Origin: Myxocyprinus asiaticus
Lineage: Eukaryota; Chordata; Actinopteri; Cypriniformes; Catostomidae
Length of the DNA stretch: 64,000 nt
Direction of reading: 5' to 3'
Assembly: GCF_019703515.2 (NCBI RefSeq)
Contig: NC_059372.1
Span: forward strand, 13,917,492 to 13,981,491
How positions within the stretch are numbered: the first letter of the stretch is position 1; the number at the start of each line of letters is the position of its first letter. Below the pieces are notes generated by a model. The model did no database searches, was not told the origin of the DNA, and saw only the letters and a program-made list of their open reading frames with translations. Position numbers and translations under genes: made by a program. Of this stretch, positions 12,255 through 23,554 are shown in pieces.

Positions 12255-12970
12255 GAAAAAAGACTCATGCACACATCTTTAATATATAAGATGTAAGAAT
12301 ACGTCTTAGGACAATATTAACGATATACTACATAGCAGCAGGTCTAATAGGCTGCATTAACACTTTAAATCTCATAAGTTTGATAAAAATCCACTTTTTT
12401 TGTCCTGCTGTTTATGTTAACTTTAGCTATAAATTGAAACCAAATGGGCATTTTCACAGAATTTTGAAGTCTATTTTACCATTTAGAAACGTTTCTGCAT
12501 TACCGCAACTCTGCGAGTGCTCTTAGAGAGGCACATAAAGCATGCACACATAAGCCTTCTGCCAGTCAGGATTTCAAAAGTGATCTTTTTGATTCAATAT
12601 TTGTGTTGTTTCTCTCACTACTTTTTTTCTTCTTGGCCTGTTAACGAGATCAACCAGTGGTTGTCTTGCGATTAACTTGTCAATCACAATCATTGTTATA
12701 AGCCTCCCTGGCATAGGGTAAAAGATTGATCTTGTGATTTTAAGAATTGATATCGGGGATAATTTAAATGAAGATCACAATTAATGCATTTTGTTTTCCC
12801 AGCCCTACATACAGCATTTTCTGACATACAACTGCTTTCAAATGTTCACACACAAATTTGACATACTGTATTTGTGGAAAAAATTAATGCACAATACATC
12901 ATATTAAAATTGTGATATGTCTTAGTGTGATTGTTAAACCACAAAAGGATGCGATTTAATTAAATACATA
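12255..12970. other. Non-coding DNA with diverged repeat scraps
   Basis: Around 12590-12800 the text GATCACAATTAATGCATTTT and the terminal CCCAGCCCT look like a diverged fragment of a hAT-related repeat. No gene is seen. Confidence 0.35.
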
Positions 12971-13901
12971 GCCTACACCAGGGCTACTCAACTTTGGAAA
13001 GGTCAGGGGCCACAAGGCTGGATCCCTGTACCATCGAGGGCTGTACTCTTAATTTTTATGATTATATATGTACAGTTGCAATCAAAATTATTCAACCCCC
13101 CTGACCAGCAATACGTTCTGGTGATGTGAGTTAAAACACATCATCTATGTCGGGCTTTACTGGTTGTTAGATCAGTGTTACTATCAGAAATAATTAATAA
13201 TTATTTCTTTAGTTATTAATTAATATTTAAATTAATTAATTGAATCTAACTCATTAAAACCTCATATGGGGCTCCAGTAAATGTAGTGTGCTACGTTTAG
13301 GAGTGGGTTTGGTTATTAGCAATAATTAATAATTATCAAAGATAATTATTAATTTTTAAAATCAATAGAACATTGATGAGAATCAATGTTAGCTTTTTTA
13401 AATCCTTTAAATCAACAATTATCAAAGATAATCGTTAACTGTTAACATCGATGAAACATTAATTAAAATTAACACTAGCTTATTGATCATTCAAATTCAA
13501 CAATCATCAAAGATAATTATCAATTATCAAAAATCAATAGAATATTAATAAGGATTAACATTGACGGGGCACCACCCTGGAATCAGGGGCTAATAACCAG
13601 ATAGTAAAACAGTCTCAATATTAGATTGTTTTCTTAGGAAAATCGACATCCAAAGAATATCGATTTTCGGGAAAAAAAACAATGAATGAAGGTTTGAATC
13701 CGAGCTCTGACATCCCTTCAGCATGTCACAGGCGTATGCAAAACAAACCAAAACACTTCTTTTTGTGATATAAAGTTTATTTATGCAGTAATATCAATTA
13801 ATAATTAATACAATGCAGTCAATAAACTTCCGACTTACAACTACAAACTAAACAGTGATATGATTAGATATGGAAATAAAAATAATCCTACAACACATAA
13901 G

Positions 13902-13939
13902 GTGTGTGTGTGACTGTGTGTGTGTGTGTGTGTGTGTGT
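13902..13939 (+). repeat. (GT)n microsatellite
   Basis: Two GT runs (13902-13912 and 13915-13939) lie inside the 2.1-kb LTR. A second TG run lies at about 14178-14193 and a GA run at 14202-14214. Confidence 0.9.
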
Positions 13940-13950
13940 AAGGAGGAATG

Positions 13951-14050
13951 CGCACAAAATGGCGGACGTGACTCTCGTGGAGAGTATGTCACGCGAGACT
14001 TCCGGCCAGGGAATATGACCGCGAATGGGGGCGGTGAGAAACCAGTCAAT
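13951..14050 (+). promoter_or_regulatory. CpG-type promoter-like module in the LTR
   Basis: CAAAATGGCGGA (13954-13965) matches the YY1 consensus core, and ACTTCCGG (13998-14005) matches an ETS-factor site. Several CpGs lie between. These are hallmarks of TATA-less vertebrate promoters. That it starts transcription is inference. Confidence 0.4.
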
Positions 14051-15621
14051 GGCGTCTACCAGTTACCGCGTGTATCCGCTTGTACAATAGCTTAGGGACA
14101 AAGCTGGGCTTTAGCATTAAGCTATCTAGGAGCCAAAAATGTGTGCCAGAATGTTTGTGAGGGGTCGCGTGCGTGTATGTGTGTGTGTGTGTGGTTAGTA
14201 CGAGAGAGAGAGAGAAGTGATGGCCCTAAAGCCGATTTCGCGATCGTGGGAGAGAAAGCAGTTGTTAGTTCATCGCTCAGAGACGCGGTGGACGGCTCGT
14301 AAAAGTCCCACGTTCTTTGACTCTTTAATGGATGAACTCAGTTTACCTGTCTCACCCACGATGGCGAAATTGCACAACAGTCCAGTTTGGTTGGACCACA
14401 ATACAGCAAAACAAATTTGTGATAATTAATACCCTGAGTATTAATAATGAGTGGACATGGCGGTTCATAAACTGTACAAGCAAAAAAAACTTGAAACACA
14501 AGAATAACACACTATAATATTCTATCTCTGCCCAGACATAAACCTCTTACTTGAATCGCATGAGGACACAGGTAGAATGTGTTTTCCTCCGTCCTTTAAC
14601 TCCGACCCGGTTCCTTGAGGCTCGGGTGATGATGGGAGGCCATTTCCTCGCTCTGTTGGCGGGCACGGCTGTTGATTCTCGGCGGGCTAGCAGAGAACTC
14701 AGAAATGTCGACTTGATTGAAGATGGAAGAGAAATCTTTAATCTCTTCACTTCTGCAGGCAAACGGATAAAGTTGTGAATTGCTCGGTGGTCTCCTTTGG
14801 ATCCGTTAGAATGTTCGGTTGAACACAGAGTAATCTCAACTCGTCCAGCGAGATGGAGATTGTATGGCCACAGTTTCAAGTCGGACATTACTTCCTTGTG
14901 CCACGAGGTTGCACCTGAGAGCAGCGATGAGCTGCATCCACATGCTGCAAGCAAAGTTGCTGGAAGCAAATCCTGGAAGCATTTCAGAGGTATTTCAACT
15001 CCTGATGATGTCATGTTTGAGGGACGTTCTGTTGTGTGCCTCATCCAATAGGAGTTGAGAGTTCGATCCTTTAGTGAGCAAGGCTTCATGGGATTTGTAG
15101 TCTGTTTTGGACTCCCTTTGTTTGATTTTGGCACGATTTTTATCAGTATAATTTACGACTTGGAATGTGGGGGCTTGAGTTAGGTTTTTACGACTGTGTT
15201 AGGCCTGCCTTTATCTTCTATCTGAATACATGAGGCCCAACAACTAAAACCTCAGTAAACAGTCAAAGTAATTTTTTAATACACATTTGTGTGATTTTGA
15301 GAACAAAGAGTTTACCCAAATTTTAAAATAAAAATAACATTCTCTCCACAAATGTCGTCAAAAATATTCAACCCCCAAAATCAATCATTTGTGGAGCATC
15401 CTTTACCCTTAATAACATAAAATACATGTTTCAGGTAAGTGTTCTCAGGCTTCAGACACCTCTCTATAGGAATGTTTACACATTTCTCATGAGCAAAATC
15501 TTTCAGCTCATTGACATTCTTTGGTTTCTGTGCTGCCACTGCTTCCTTGAAATCCCAACAAAGATTTTCAATGGGATTTTAATGATGGACTGAAAGGGCC
15601 ATTCAAGGACATTCCACGACC

Positions 15622-17060
15622 CATCCCTAAACCAGATTTTAGACAACTCGGATGTATCCTCTACCGACACTCCACCGAGACTGCCCTGTTGTCTGTCACT
15701 GAGTCTCTGAGATGGGTGAAAGCTGAATCCAGATCATCCGTCCTGATTCTGCTGGACCTTTCTGCAGCCTTTGACACAAAAAATCAGATCTTACTCTCTA
15801 CCCTCTCCACGCTGGGCATCACAGGAACTGTGCTTGACTGGTTTAACTCCTATCTCTCGGGTAGGTCCTTCAAGGTAGCCTGGAGAGGTGAAGTATCCAA
15901 GCCACATCAGCTACTTACTGGGGTACCTCAGGGATCAGTGCTTGGGCCACTTCTCTTCTCTATATACACAACATCACTGGGACCCATCATTCAGGCACAT
16001 GGTTTCTCTTACCACTACTACACTGATGACACGCAACTCTACTTGTCTTTCCAGCCCAACGACACCACAGTGACTGCTCGAATTTCTGCCTGCCTGTCAG
16101 ACATCTCTGCCTGGATGAAGGAGCACCACCTGCAACTTAACCCAGCCAAAACTGAACTCCTTGTCTTTCCAGCCAACCCTGCTGTTAAACACAACATCAC
16201 CATACAGCTGGATGCAACTACAGTAATGCCTTCCAAATTGGTCAGAAATCTAGGGGTAACCATCGACAACAGACTAAATTTCACAGACCACATCTCAAAG
16301 ACCGCAAGATCATGTAGATTTACACTCTACAATATCAGGAAGATAAGACCCTTCCTCTCTGAACATGCCACACAACTGCTTGTCCAGTCACTTGTCATAA
16401 CTAGACTGGACTACTGTAACACTCTCATTGCAGGCCTCCCTACATGTGCAATTAGACCCCTGCAAATGCTCCAGAATGCAGCAGCACGTCTGGTCTTTAA
16501 TGAACCAAAGAGAGCACATGTTACACCACTCCTTGTCTCTCTCCACTGGCTGTTGGTTGATGCACGTATCAAATTCAAGGCTCTGATGCTGGCATACAGA
16601 ACAGTCACTGGGTCTGCTCCAGCATACCTAAAATCATTTATGCAGAGCTACGCACACCCACTAGAAGCCTGCGGTCGGCTAAGGAACGTTGCCTTGTTGT
16701 ACCAACACAAAGAAGCACCAAAACACTTTCCCGGACTTTCAGCTTCATCATACCATGTTGGTGGAACGACTTTCCCAACTCTATCTGTGAAGCTGACTCA
16801 CTCTCTATCTTCAAAAAACGACTAAAAACACATCTTTTCCATAAGCACTTAACCAGTCATAAAAAATAAATAAATAAAAAAATAATAATTCCTTTTGCAC
16901 TTTATTCTATTTTGAATATTATTCTGATGCTAGTGAAACTTTGTAATACAGCACTTTTCATACCACTGTCTCCTTAAGATGATTTGCTTATGTTTTCCTC
17001 TTTTGTAAGTCACTTTGGATAAAAGCATCTGCCAAATGAATAAATGTAAATGTAAATGTA
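15622..17060 (+). mobile_element. L2/CR1-like LINE, 5' truncated
   Basis: This LINE starts inside the reverse transcriptase domain and ends with the family's short 3' tail, a repeated AAATGT unit (17036-17060). It is inserted in the Tc1-like transposase remnant, whose sequence resumes at 17061. The coding part is listed separately. The 3' UTR contains AAGTCACTTTGGATAAAAGC, typical of fish L2/CR1-type ends (from memory). Confidence 0.85.
15689..16825 (+). pseudogene. LINE reverse transcriptase, partial (378 codons)
   Basis: The product would be the C-terminal half of a non-LTR retrotransposon polymerase, which copies element RNA into nicked DNA. Visible motifs in order: LLDLSAAFDT (RT motif A, residues about 21-30), LTGVPQGSVLGPLLFSIY (motif B, about 76-93), YYTDDTQLYL (motif C, about 110-119; TDD where the family has ADD), LNPAKTELL (about 149-157), then LGVTID and the C-terminal region with LDYCNTLIAGLP and AYLK. 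N-terminal endonuclease and RT fingers are missing because the copy is 5' truncated. The frame is lost after about residue 330 compared with related elements (LRNVALLYQHKEAPK reads off-frame), so the last 50 residues are not native. The methionine at 15689 is simply the first in frame, not an element start. Confidence 0.85.
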
Positions 17061-17184
17061 TCCTAGCTGTTATTGTCTTGCTGGAAAGTCCAGTGATCAC
17101 AGAGCTTCAATTTACACACTAAAGGCATCACATTTTTGCCAAAATGGCCTGATACCTGAAAGAATCCATAACGTCAGTCACATG

Positions 17185-17552
17185 GGATTGTTCACCTAAA
17201 AATTAAAATTCTCTCATCATTTACTCACCCTCATGCCATCCCAGATGTGTATAACTTTCTTTCTTCTGCTGAACACAAATGATGATTTTTTTATTTATTT
17301 TTTATTTCAACTCTGTAGATGGGAGACAGATCAATATTTAAGGCCTTTTTTTTACTATAAATCCTTTTCAGATGTGAAAGTTAAACTAAACAGGCACCAC
17401 ATGTGACCACATGTCAGATGTGAAAGTGAAGATTTATAGTAAAAAAAGGACTTAAATATTGATCTGTTTCTCACCCACACCTATCATATTGCTTTTGATT
17501 TATATGGATTTAACCACTGGAGTCACATGGATTAATTTTATGTTTCCTATAT
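17185..17552. mobile_element. Fragment of a long TTAA palindromic MITE
   Basis: It begins TTGTTCACCTAAAAATTAAA and continues with the words CATCATTTACTCACCCTCAT and GACTTAAATATTGATCTGTT, which are also found in the complete copy at 41232-41831. The right part is cut off where a LINE begins. Confidence 0.7.
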
Positions 17553-18976
17553 GTCAACTAATGGCTGATGAACTGAATGTGTTTTACTGCAGGTTTGAAA
17601 AGCCCAGTCTCACACCCCTCCCTGGCACTGATCTTCACTTCACACATACACCAACACCTCCTGGAACCCCCCTCCTGCTACTAAATCTGCACTTATAATC
17701 TGTGAGGAGGATGTGTGCCAGGTCTTTTGGAAACAAAAGACTAAGAAAGCTTCAGGCCCAGACAGTGTTTCACCTGCCTGTCTGAAAGTCTGCATTGACT
17801 AACTGGCCCCCATCTTTACACAAATCTTCAATAGATCACTGGAGCAGTGTGAAGTTCCCTACTGCTTCAAATGCTCCACCATCATTCCGGTCCCCCCCCC
17901 CCCCCAATATGGGACTGCATTATATCCTGCAACATCTCGATAGACTTGGGACTTATGCAAGGATCCTATTTGTGGACTTCAGTTCAGCCTTCAATACCAT
18001 CATGCCTGATCTTCTCTCAACCAAACTGACCCAGCTCTCCATGCCCACCCCAATCTGTCGATGGATCACCAGCTTTCTGACAGATAGGCAGCAGCTAGTG
18101 AGAATGGGGAAACACACATCCAGGACTCTCGCACTAGTGCTCCTCAGGGATGCTTTCTCTCTCCACTGCTCTTCTCCCTGTACACAAATGACTGCACTGC
18201 AAAAAACCCCACTGTCAAGCTCCTGAAGTTTACAGACAACACCACGGTCATCGGCCTCATCCATGATGGTGACGAGTCTGCATACAGATGGGAGGTTGAT
18301 CAGCTGGCTGTCTGGTGCAGTCACAACAACCTTGAGCTGAACATGCTCAAAACAGTGGAGATGATAGTGGACTTCAGGAGAAATCCCCCCTGCCCCCCAT
18401 CCTGAACAGCACTGTGGCAGCAGTGGAGTCATTCAGGTTACTGGGCTTTACCATCTCTCAGGACCTGAACTGGGAAACCCACATAGACTCCATTGTGAAG
18501 AAGACTCAGCAGAGATTGTACTTCCTTCACCAGCTGAGGAAGTTCAACCTGCCACAGGAGCTGCTGACACAGTTCTACACGGCCGTCATTGAGTCTGTCC
18601 TGTGTACATCTATAACTGTCTGGTTTGGTTCAGCCACCAAATCAGACAGAAGTAAACTACAATGGACAGTCAGGACTGCTGAGAGGATTATTGGTTCCCC
18701 ACTGCCCACCCTCCAAGACCTGTACATCTCCAGAGTGAGGAAACGTGCAGGTAGAATCACTCTGGACACTACACACCCTGCCCACTCCCTCTTTGAACTG
18801 TTGCCCTCTGGCCGGCACTACAGAGCACAGAGCGCCAGGACATCTAGGCACAAGAACAGTTTCTACCCACAGGCCATTTTCCTCATGAACAATTAAACTG
18901 CCTCAGAACTCCCCCATAATTCAATAATGTAAATACATATCTCATGTGTATTTACATCATCAACATCAGCATCCCA
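17553..18976 (+). pseudogene. Jockey-superfamily LINE polymerase remnant
   Basis: The stretch is a degraded reverse transcriptase of a CR1/L2/Rex-like element. A N-terminal piece (MADELNVFYCRFEKP, 17565 onward) and a linker (KASGPDSVSPACLK) run into a C14 tract at 17892-17905, directly followed by GLHYILQHLD; the intervening fingers region is deleted. RT motif A is ILFVDFSSAFNTI. Motif B is present across a frameshift. Motif C has become LLKFTDNTTVIGL where FADD is expected, so the catalytic aspartate pair is lost. The C-terminal part is open from 18414 to 18896 (160 codons: ESFRLLGFTISQDLNW to HKNSFYPQAIFLMNN). About 80 bp of 3' UTR follows before DIRS sequence. Confidence 0.8.
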
Positions 18977-19720
18977 CAAATCTGCCCCATTCTTCCCCTA
19001 AGTTCATAACGAACTGTCCTGGCGCATGCCATCCTTGGCGTGCTCACGCAGTGATGCCATCCTCTCTAATGTGGATCACGGGAAGAAAATGGTTATGCCC
19101 AACTACCCCCTGTGGAGGAGGCGGTAGCGGCACACCTCTGCCCAGCGAGTAACAGGCCTTGGAAAACATGCCCCATACATCTTTCCAAACCATGTCGACA
19201 GAAGTCCGCACTGGCAGGAAAAGTTTACTCAGCAGCAGGACAAGCTGGATCAGCACTCCACGCAATGGTGGTGCTCCAGGTATTTCAAGCCAAGCTCCTC
19301 AGGGAAATGGACAAGTACGGCTTTGATCCAGTGACATTCAAAGAGCTCCGCACCGCTACAGACTTAGCGCTGCATGCCACGAAAGTCACTGTGCAGGCCA
19401 TCGGCAAATCCACGGGCAACCTGGCTGTTCTGGATCGACATATATGGCTGACCCTCACAGAAATGAGTGATAAGGAAAAAGCCACTCTGTTGGATGCTCC
19501 AGTGTCTCCAGCTGGCCTCTTTGGCGGATCTGTGAATACGTTTGCTGAGCATTACATCGCGACTCAGCAGTCACAGGCTATGAGACACTTTATGCCCAAA
19601 CGGAGTACATCACAGCCAGTTCGCCCTCGCTCTGTTTCGAGCCAGCACCCGACTAAAAGCTCCATACCTGCTGCCTCACCAGCACCTGTGTATCAGCACG
19701 CACAGCAAAAGCGCTCCTGA
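18977..19720 (+). pseudogene. DIRS Gag-like ORF1, 5'-truncated
   Basis: An open frame from 19112 to 19720 (202 codons) covers the C-terminal half of the DIRS Gag-like protein: AVAAHLCPASNRPW, KPCRQKSALAGKVYSAAGQA, LQVFQAKLLREMDKYGFDP, LDRHIWLTLTEM, SPAGLFGGSVNTFAEHYIAT, AMRHFMPKRS. It aligns by eye with 46278-46800 of copy 2. Sequence upstream to 18977 is homologous but frame-broken. The role in DIRS is assumed to be nucleocapsid-like RNA packaging. The ATG at 19112 is internal to the original protein. Confidence 0.8.
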
Positions 19721-19889
19721 CGGACACAACCCTTTGAAGCGGAAAGCAGAGCCCGCGGTTCCCTCTGGGTCTGCTCTAAAAAAAGGCTCGATTAGAGACA
19801 CAAAACACTGTTCCCCATCTCCCCACTACTGTTTGTTGAGAAAGGAATATTGTTGTTCACAATATTGTTCAAAATGTTGTTAATGTGTC

Positions 19890-21496
19890 TTGCACTCAAA
19901 TAAAGGCATTAAAAAATGCAATAAGTGCAAAAAAGAATACAAATGCACGAGATGCTCACACATTCTCAATAAAGAGCCCTTTTCCTCCACAAAGCACACA
20001 TATTATGCGCAACCGCTCCCCTATAGTGAGCGTTGCATCATATCATACCGTGAGCAAACCAAATTGCCCTCTGTCCCATTACGCAGATGTGTGGTGAGCC
20101 CTAACGGGTATTTCAGATTAGGTGCAAGAAACGATTGCATCCAACCTTCTGCAATCCAATCTGCATGCCAGCCACCCCGTTTCAATGGCGTTCTGTCTTC
20201 CATGATTTCACCCAAAGACACGCCAGTATTACGAGCTGAAATACACTATCTCATTGTGAAAAAACACGATAGAGTTTGTACCAAATTGTCAAGCACAAAA
20301 AGGGTTTTACAGCCGTTATTTTCTTGTTCCAAAGAAAGACGGTGGACTTCAGCCAATCCTGAGACATTTAAATTGCGCACTCACAAAGCCCCATTCAAAA
20401 TGATTACTCAGAAATAGATCTTATCGCATGTACGCCCACATGATTGGTTTGTGTCAATAGATCTGAAGGATGCGTACTTTCATATCCAAATTGTACGACA
20501 TCAAAGGATGTTTTTGAGATTCATGTTCGAGGGAACAGCGTATCAATTCAAAGTCCTGCCCTTCAGACTGTCTCTGGCTCCTCACACATTCACAAAGTGC
20601 ATCGAGACTGAGCAGCGTACACATCTTGAACTACCTCGACGATTGGCTGTTACTGCCGCAATCAGAGGCTCTTTTATACCAGCACAGAGACTTACTGCTT
20701 CAGCATCTAAACAGCTTGGGCCTCAATGTAAACTGGGCGAAGAGCATGCTCTCCCCAGCCAACAAATCTCCTTTTTGGGAGTCCACGAGCGAGCACGTTC
20801 AGGCCATTCTACAGTGTCTGTCTCAGTTCAAACTGGGGAGAACACTTCCACTGAAGCTGTATCAGAAAGCATTGGGATTTATGGTGGTGGCATCCGTCAT
20901 TCCATTAGGTCTCTTACACATGAGACCTCTTCGGCTGGCTGGCTGAAGCGCCGTGTCCCACAACATGCTTGGTGCCATGGGCACATGCGCATCAATATTT
21001 CCTGCTGCTGTATAGCTGCTTTAGAACCATGGACAGCTTCTGCATTTTACCAGCGAGGTGTCACACTGGGGCAAGTTGTCAGGTGGAAAGTGGTGACCAA
21101 GGATGCTTCCAACACAGGTTGGGGGGCAGTGTGCGATGGACTTACTTCCTGTACTAACCTACGTAATTTGGTGGTAATATATAAACCACCAAGGCGGAAT
21201 TAATTCACTGCCACTGTTGAGACTGATGCGTCGCCTGCTCCTATGGAGTGAGCATCATCTCCTCTCCCTGAGAGCGACCTGAATTACGGCGTGGACCTAC
21301 TGTCACGCCAAGGGGTGATGCCGGGCGAATGGAGACTTCATCCTCAAACTGTATTGAGGATTTGGGAAATATTAGGCAAAGCAGAAATCAATCTATTTGC
21401 CTCAGTGGAGAATGCCACTGTCCCCTCTGGTAGTCCCAAGCCCCGCTTGGAGCGGACACAATGGCACGCAAATGGTCGGCAAAATGCAAATATGCG
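19890..21496 (+). pseudogene. DIRS reverse transcriptase/RNase H, broken
   Basis: This is the polymerase ORF of DIRS copy 1. The open piece 19890-20417 (175 codons) covers the N-terminal region (PRFNGVLSSMISPKDTPVLRAE). A TAG at 20416-20418 interrupts just before the RT core. RT motif A reads WFVSIDLKDAYFHIQI; motif B is degraded (KVLPFRLSLAPHTFTKC). After a frameshift the catalytic block NYLDDWLLL is intact in the frame 20626-20946 with LGLNVNWAKSMLSP. The RNase H-like DASNTGWGAVCDGL lies near 21095-21140 and LLSRQGVMPGEWRLHP near 21294. At least two frameshifts and one nonsense codon make it inactive. It is cut at 21496 by the LTR. Confidence 0.8.
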
Positions 21497-23539
21497 TGTA
21501 GGAACAGTATGTGTGTTAGGAATTAATTTAAACTGTCCTTATTCTACGTCATTATTATGTAAGGAAATGTATAATGGAATTAGATGTGTTCAGCAACCAT
21601 TATAAGAGAGATAAATGACAAATAATTAGATTATTTTTCTGAATACAATTCTCCACTATTAAAATCGTAATACAACATCTCATTGTATCCGCTCACAATT
21701 TCTATTGTAAGGAATTAGCTTTAATAAGGGAATTAGGATTAATTCACTTATTGGAGTAATATTATTCTCACGGCTTATTGAAAATAATATCACACATATT
21801 TTAGGTATAGCTTTGAAGCAAAACTTTTTAAAATCAATTGGTGAGATTACTTATCAAAATATGCCACAGTCAAGTTATCTTTGAATACAAACAATCTTTA
21901 TCGCTATTCTAAACATAAACTAATCTAACACATACAACATGAAACAGGTTGGTGAGAAAGTGACAATGATCAATACAGAGAAAATGAACTTTATGGAGTC
22001 TGTTGACAATGCCTTAAGAACCATTTATCCTACTTTGAGTCTAAATCGATTTGCAATTGGATTACCCAAAGTATTTAAATAATACACAAACACTTTCAGC
22101 AGTAGTCTGGAGATGTACTTGCATGTCGTTGCATTTCCTTGCTTTGATTTTCCTTGCTATGGCTTGGTTCTTTGGATCTTTGTAGAAAGTTCGTTCCGTC
22201 AATGTCTTGGACTCTGTTATGATCATGGATAATTATTGTCTCAATGGATGATGAGGCGGGCTTTGAAGCGAGGCCTTCCGCAAGGAGGACTCACGACTCC
22301 AGTTATGTGTGTGAACCGTAGAGTAGAGAGTGAGAGGCTTACTCGGGACTTCAGGTCCCGAGTTTCCTTGGACTCTACATGGCATGGAGGCTGCAAACCA
22401 TGAGGGCAAGAGCACGGAGGAACTGCAGAAGAAGTGAAGAGCAAGAGAGCCGAAGAAGAGAAAAGACCACCACCGAGGAGTTCTTCCTTGGTAGGAAACT
22501 TTTGAGCTGAAATTGGCCGCACCCCAAAGGTGTCCTGAGCCAATCAGAAGTGGCTTTTCAGAGTCACATGGTCGACTGGTCTGTCCTTTTCACAGTTGAT
22601 TTGCAATCCTTTGTGTGGAAGATCTTACAAACTTCCCACTCATCATAGTGCATGTTTAATCATGAACTTTTATATCTTGGATACAACTGAATATATCAAA
22701 AATTAATTAACATAAACATTCCTGAAATGCAGAAATAATTTTAACGACAGTAAACATGAGGTGTTTTATCCTGAATAGTTACCATTCTTAGTAAAAATGA
22801 CATGAATAACATTCATAACATTCATTTAACAAGATTAAAGATTATAATCATCGATTTGTCAGTTATAAGTGATTACAAATCATTACACATATTTGAAAAG
22901 GTACATCAGGCTATAATCACTAATTTGTCAGTTATAAAAGTAATCACAGGTCAAAGTAATTTTCAGAATTATCTAGCAAGGCTAGGTATTGTGTACATTT
23001 TGGGTCCAAATGCATTCTGTACATTTTAGAGGGTTAACTCAGCGAAGTACAGTGACTTTGTGTGAAATGTTCATGGATTTTTAACTTTTTAACTGCTGTT
23101 TGCAGAATAATGATCACGATGTCTCATGATCTGATGAGTCTAGTTTAGCACATTGGTTTATATTGAAGGACAAAACAGAGAGTGTTTTAAGCCTTTCCCG
23201 GGGTTTCCAGGGAGTGTGTTCTCTGTCTTTTATTGCCCGTAAACTTTGCCTTTAGGGTCTCTATACAGAGATGGTCTTGATGGCAGTGTCAGGCGATAAC
23301 CATTAAATGTGGGGGTATTTCCTCAGAAGCATGAAGTTCTCAAGTCATGTGCTATCTGGACAAGTCCCTTTTGTTAATTTTATTAGCCAGATGTGAGCTT
23401 CAGCTAGACTTCTTGGCACCTAGTCGAGCAGAATCTTTTAATTTATGACATTGAGGAATTCCAGGATTAAAAGTTAGGGTTTTCTAGATTCAAGTCATAT
23501 TACAGCAATTGTTTGCTCTTCTGCACCTAATATCCTACA
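21497..23539. mobile_element. 2.0-kb solo LTR splitting DIRS copy 1
   Basis: The ends TGTAGGA (21497-21503) and TCCTACA (23533-23539) are perfect inverted repeats with TG...CA termini. The flanking 4-mers TGCG and TGCA match at 3 of 4. On both sides the DIRS coding sequence is continuous in homology (ATATGCG before; TGCATTTCCCCC after), which fixes the boundaries. The layout resembles the 13148-15242 LTR: an AT-rich left half with AATTA words, then a GC-richer block (about 22240-22620), of similar length. They may belong to related families; this is inference. A partial internal region was not found. Confidence 0.7.
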
Positions 23540-23554
23540 TGCATTTCCCCCGGT

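Larger units (their letters stand above)
13148..15242. mobile_element. 2.1-kb solo LTR inserted in the Tc1-like element
   Basis: The ends TGTCGGGC (13148) and GCCCAACA (15242) form the short TG...CA inverted pair of an LTR, differing at one base. The flanking 4-mers TCTA and ACTA match at 3 of 4. The first 450 bp is very AT-rich with many ATTAATT words. The middle (13950-15050) is GC-richer and has CpG-containing promoter-like motifs. AATAAA words occur on both strands near 13770-13825, so orientation is not settled. No gag, pol or env remains. A 195-codon minus frame at 14547-15134 has no recognisable domain and is treated as chance. Known LTR retroelements can have LTRs this long; the family is not identified. 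Confidence 0.6.
13073..17180 (-). mobile_element. Tc1-like transposon, interrupted, 5' part lost
   Basis: It starts after a TA (13071-13072) with CAGTTGCAATCAAAATTATT, a Tc1-like terminal repeat. Tc1 sequence continues at 15243-15621 and resumes at 17061-17180 after two insertions. On the minus strand, 17180 to about 15440 reads as a broken transposase C-terminal part, including FQQDN and a stop-ridden stretch after it. The inner inverted word TATTCAACCCCC recurs near 15365. The far end with the matching terminal repeat is absent: at about 17180 it runs into an unrelated MITE fragment. It is a dead remnant nested in the hAT element. Confidence 0.7.

Noticed and set aside
14547..15134. 195-codon minus-strand frame inside the 2.1-kb LTR
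   Set aside because: No recognisable domain, and other frames over the same GC-richer part are also open; it looks like a composition effect within an LTR.
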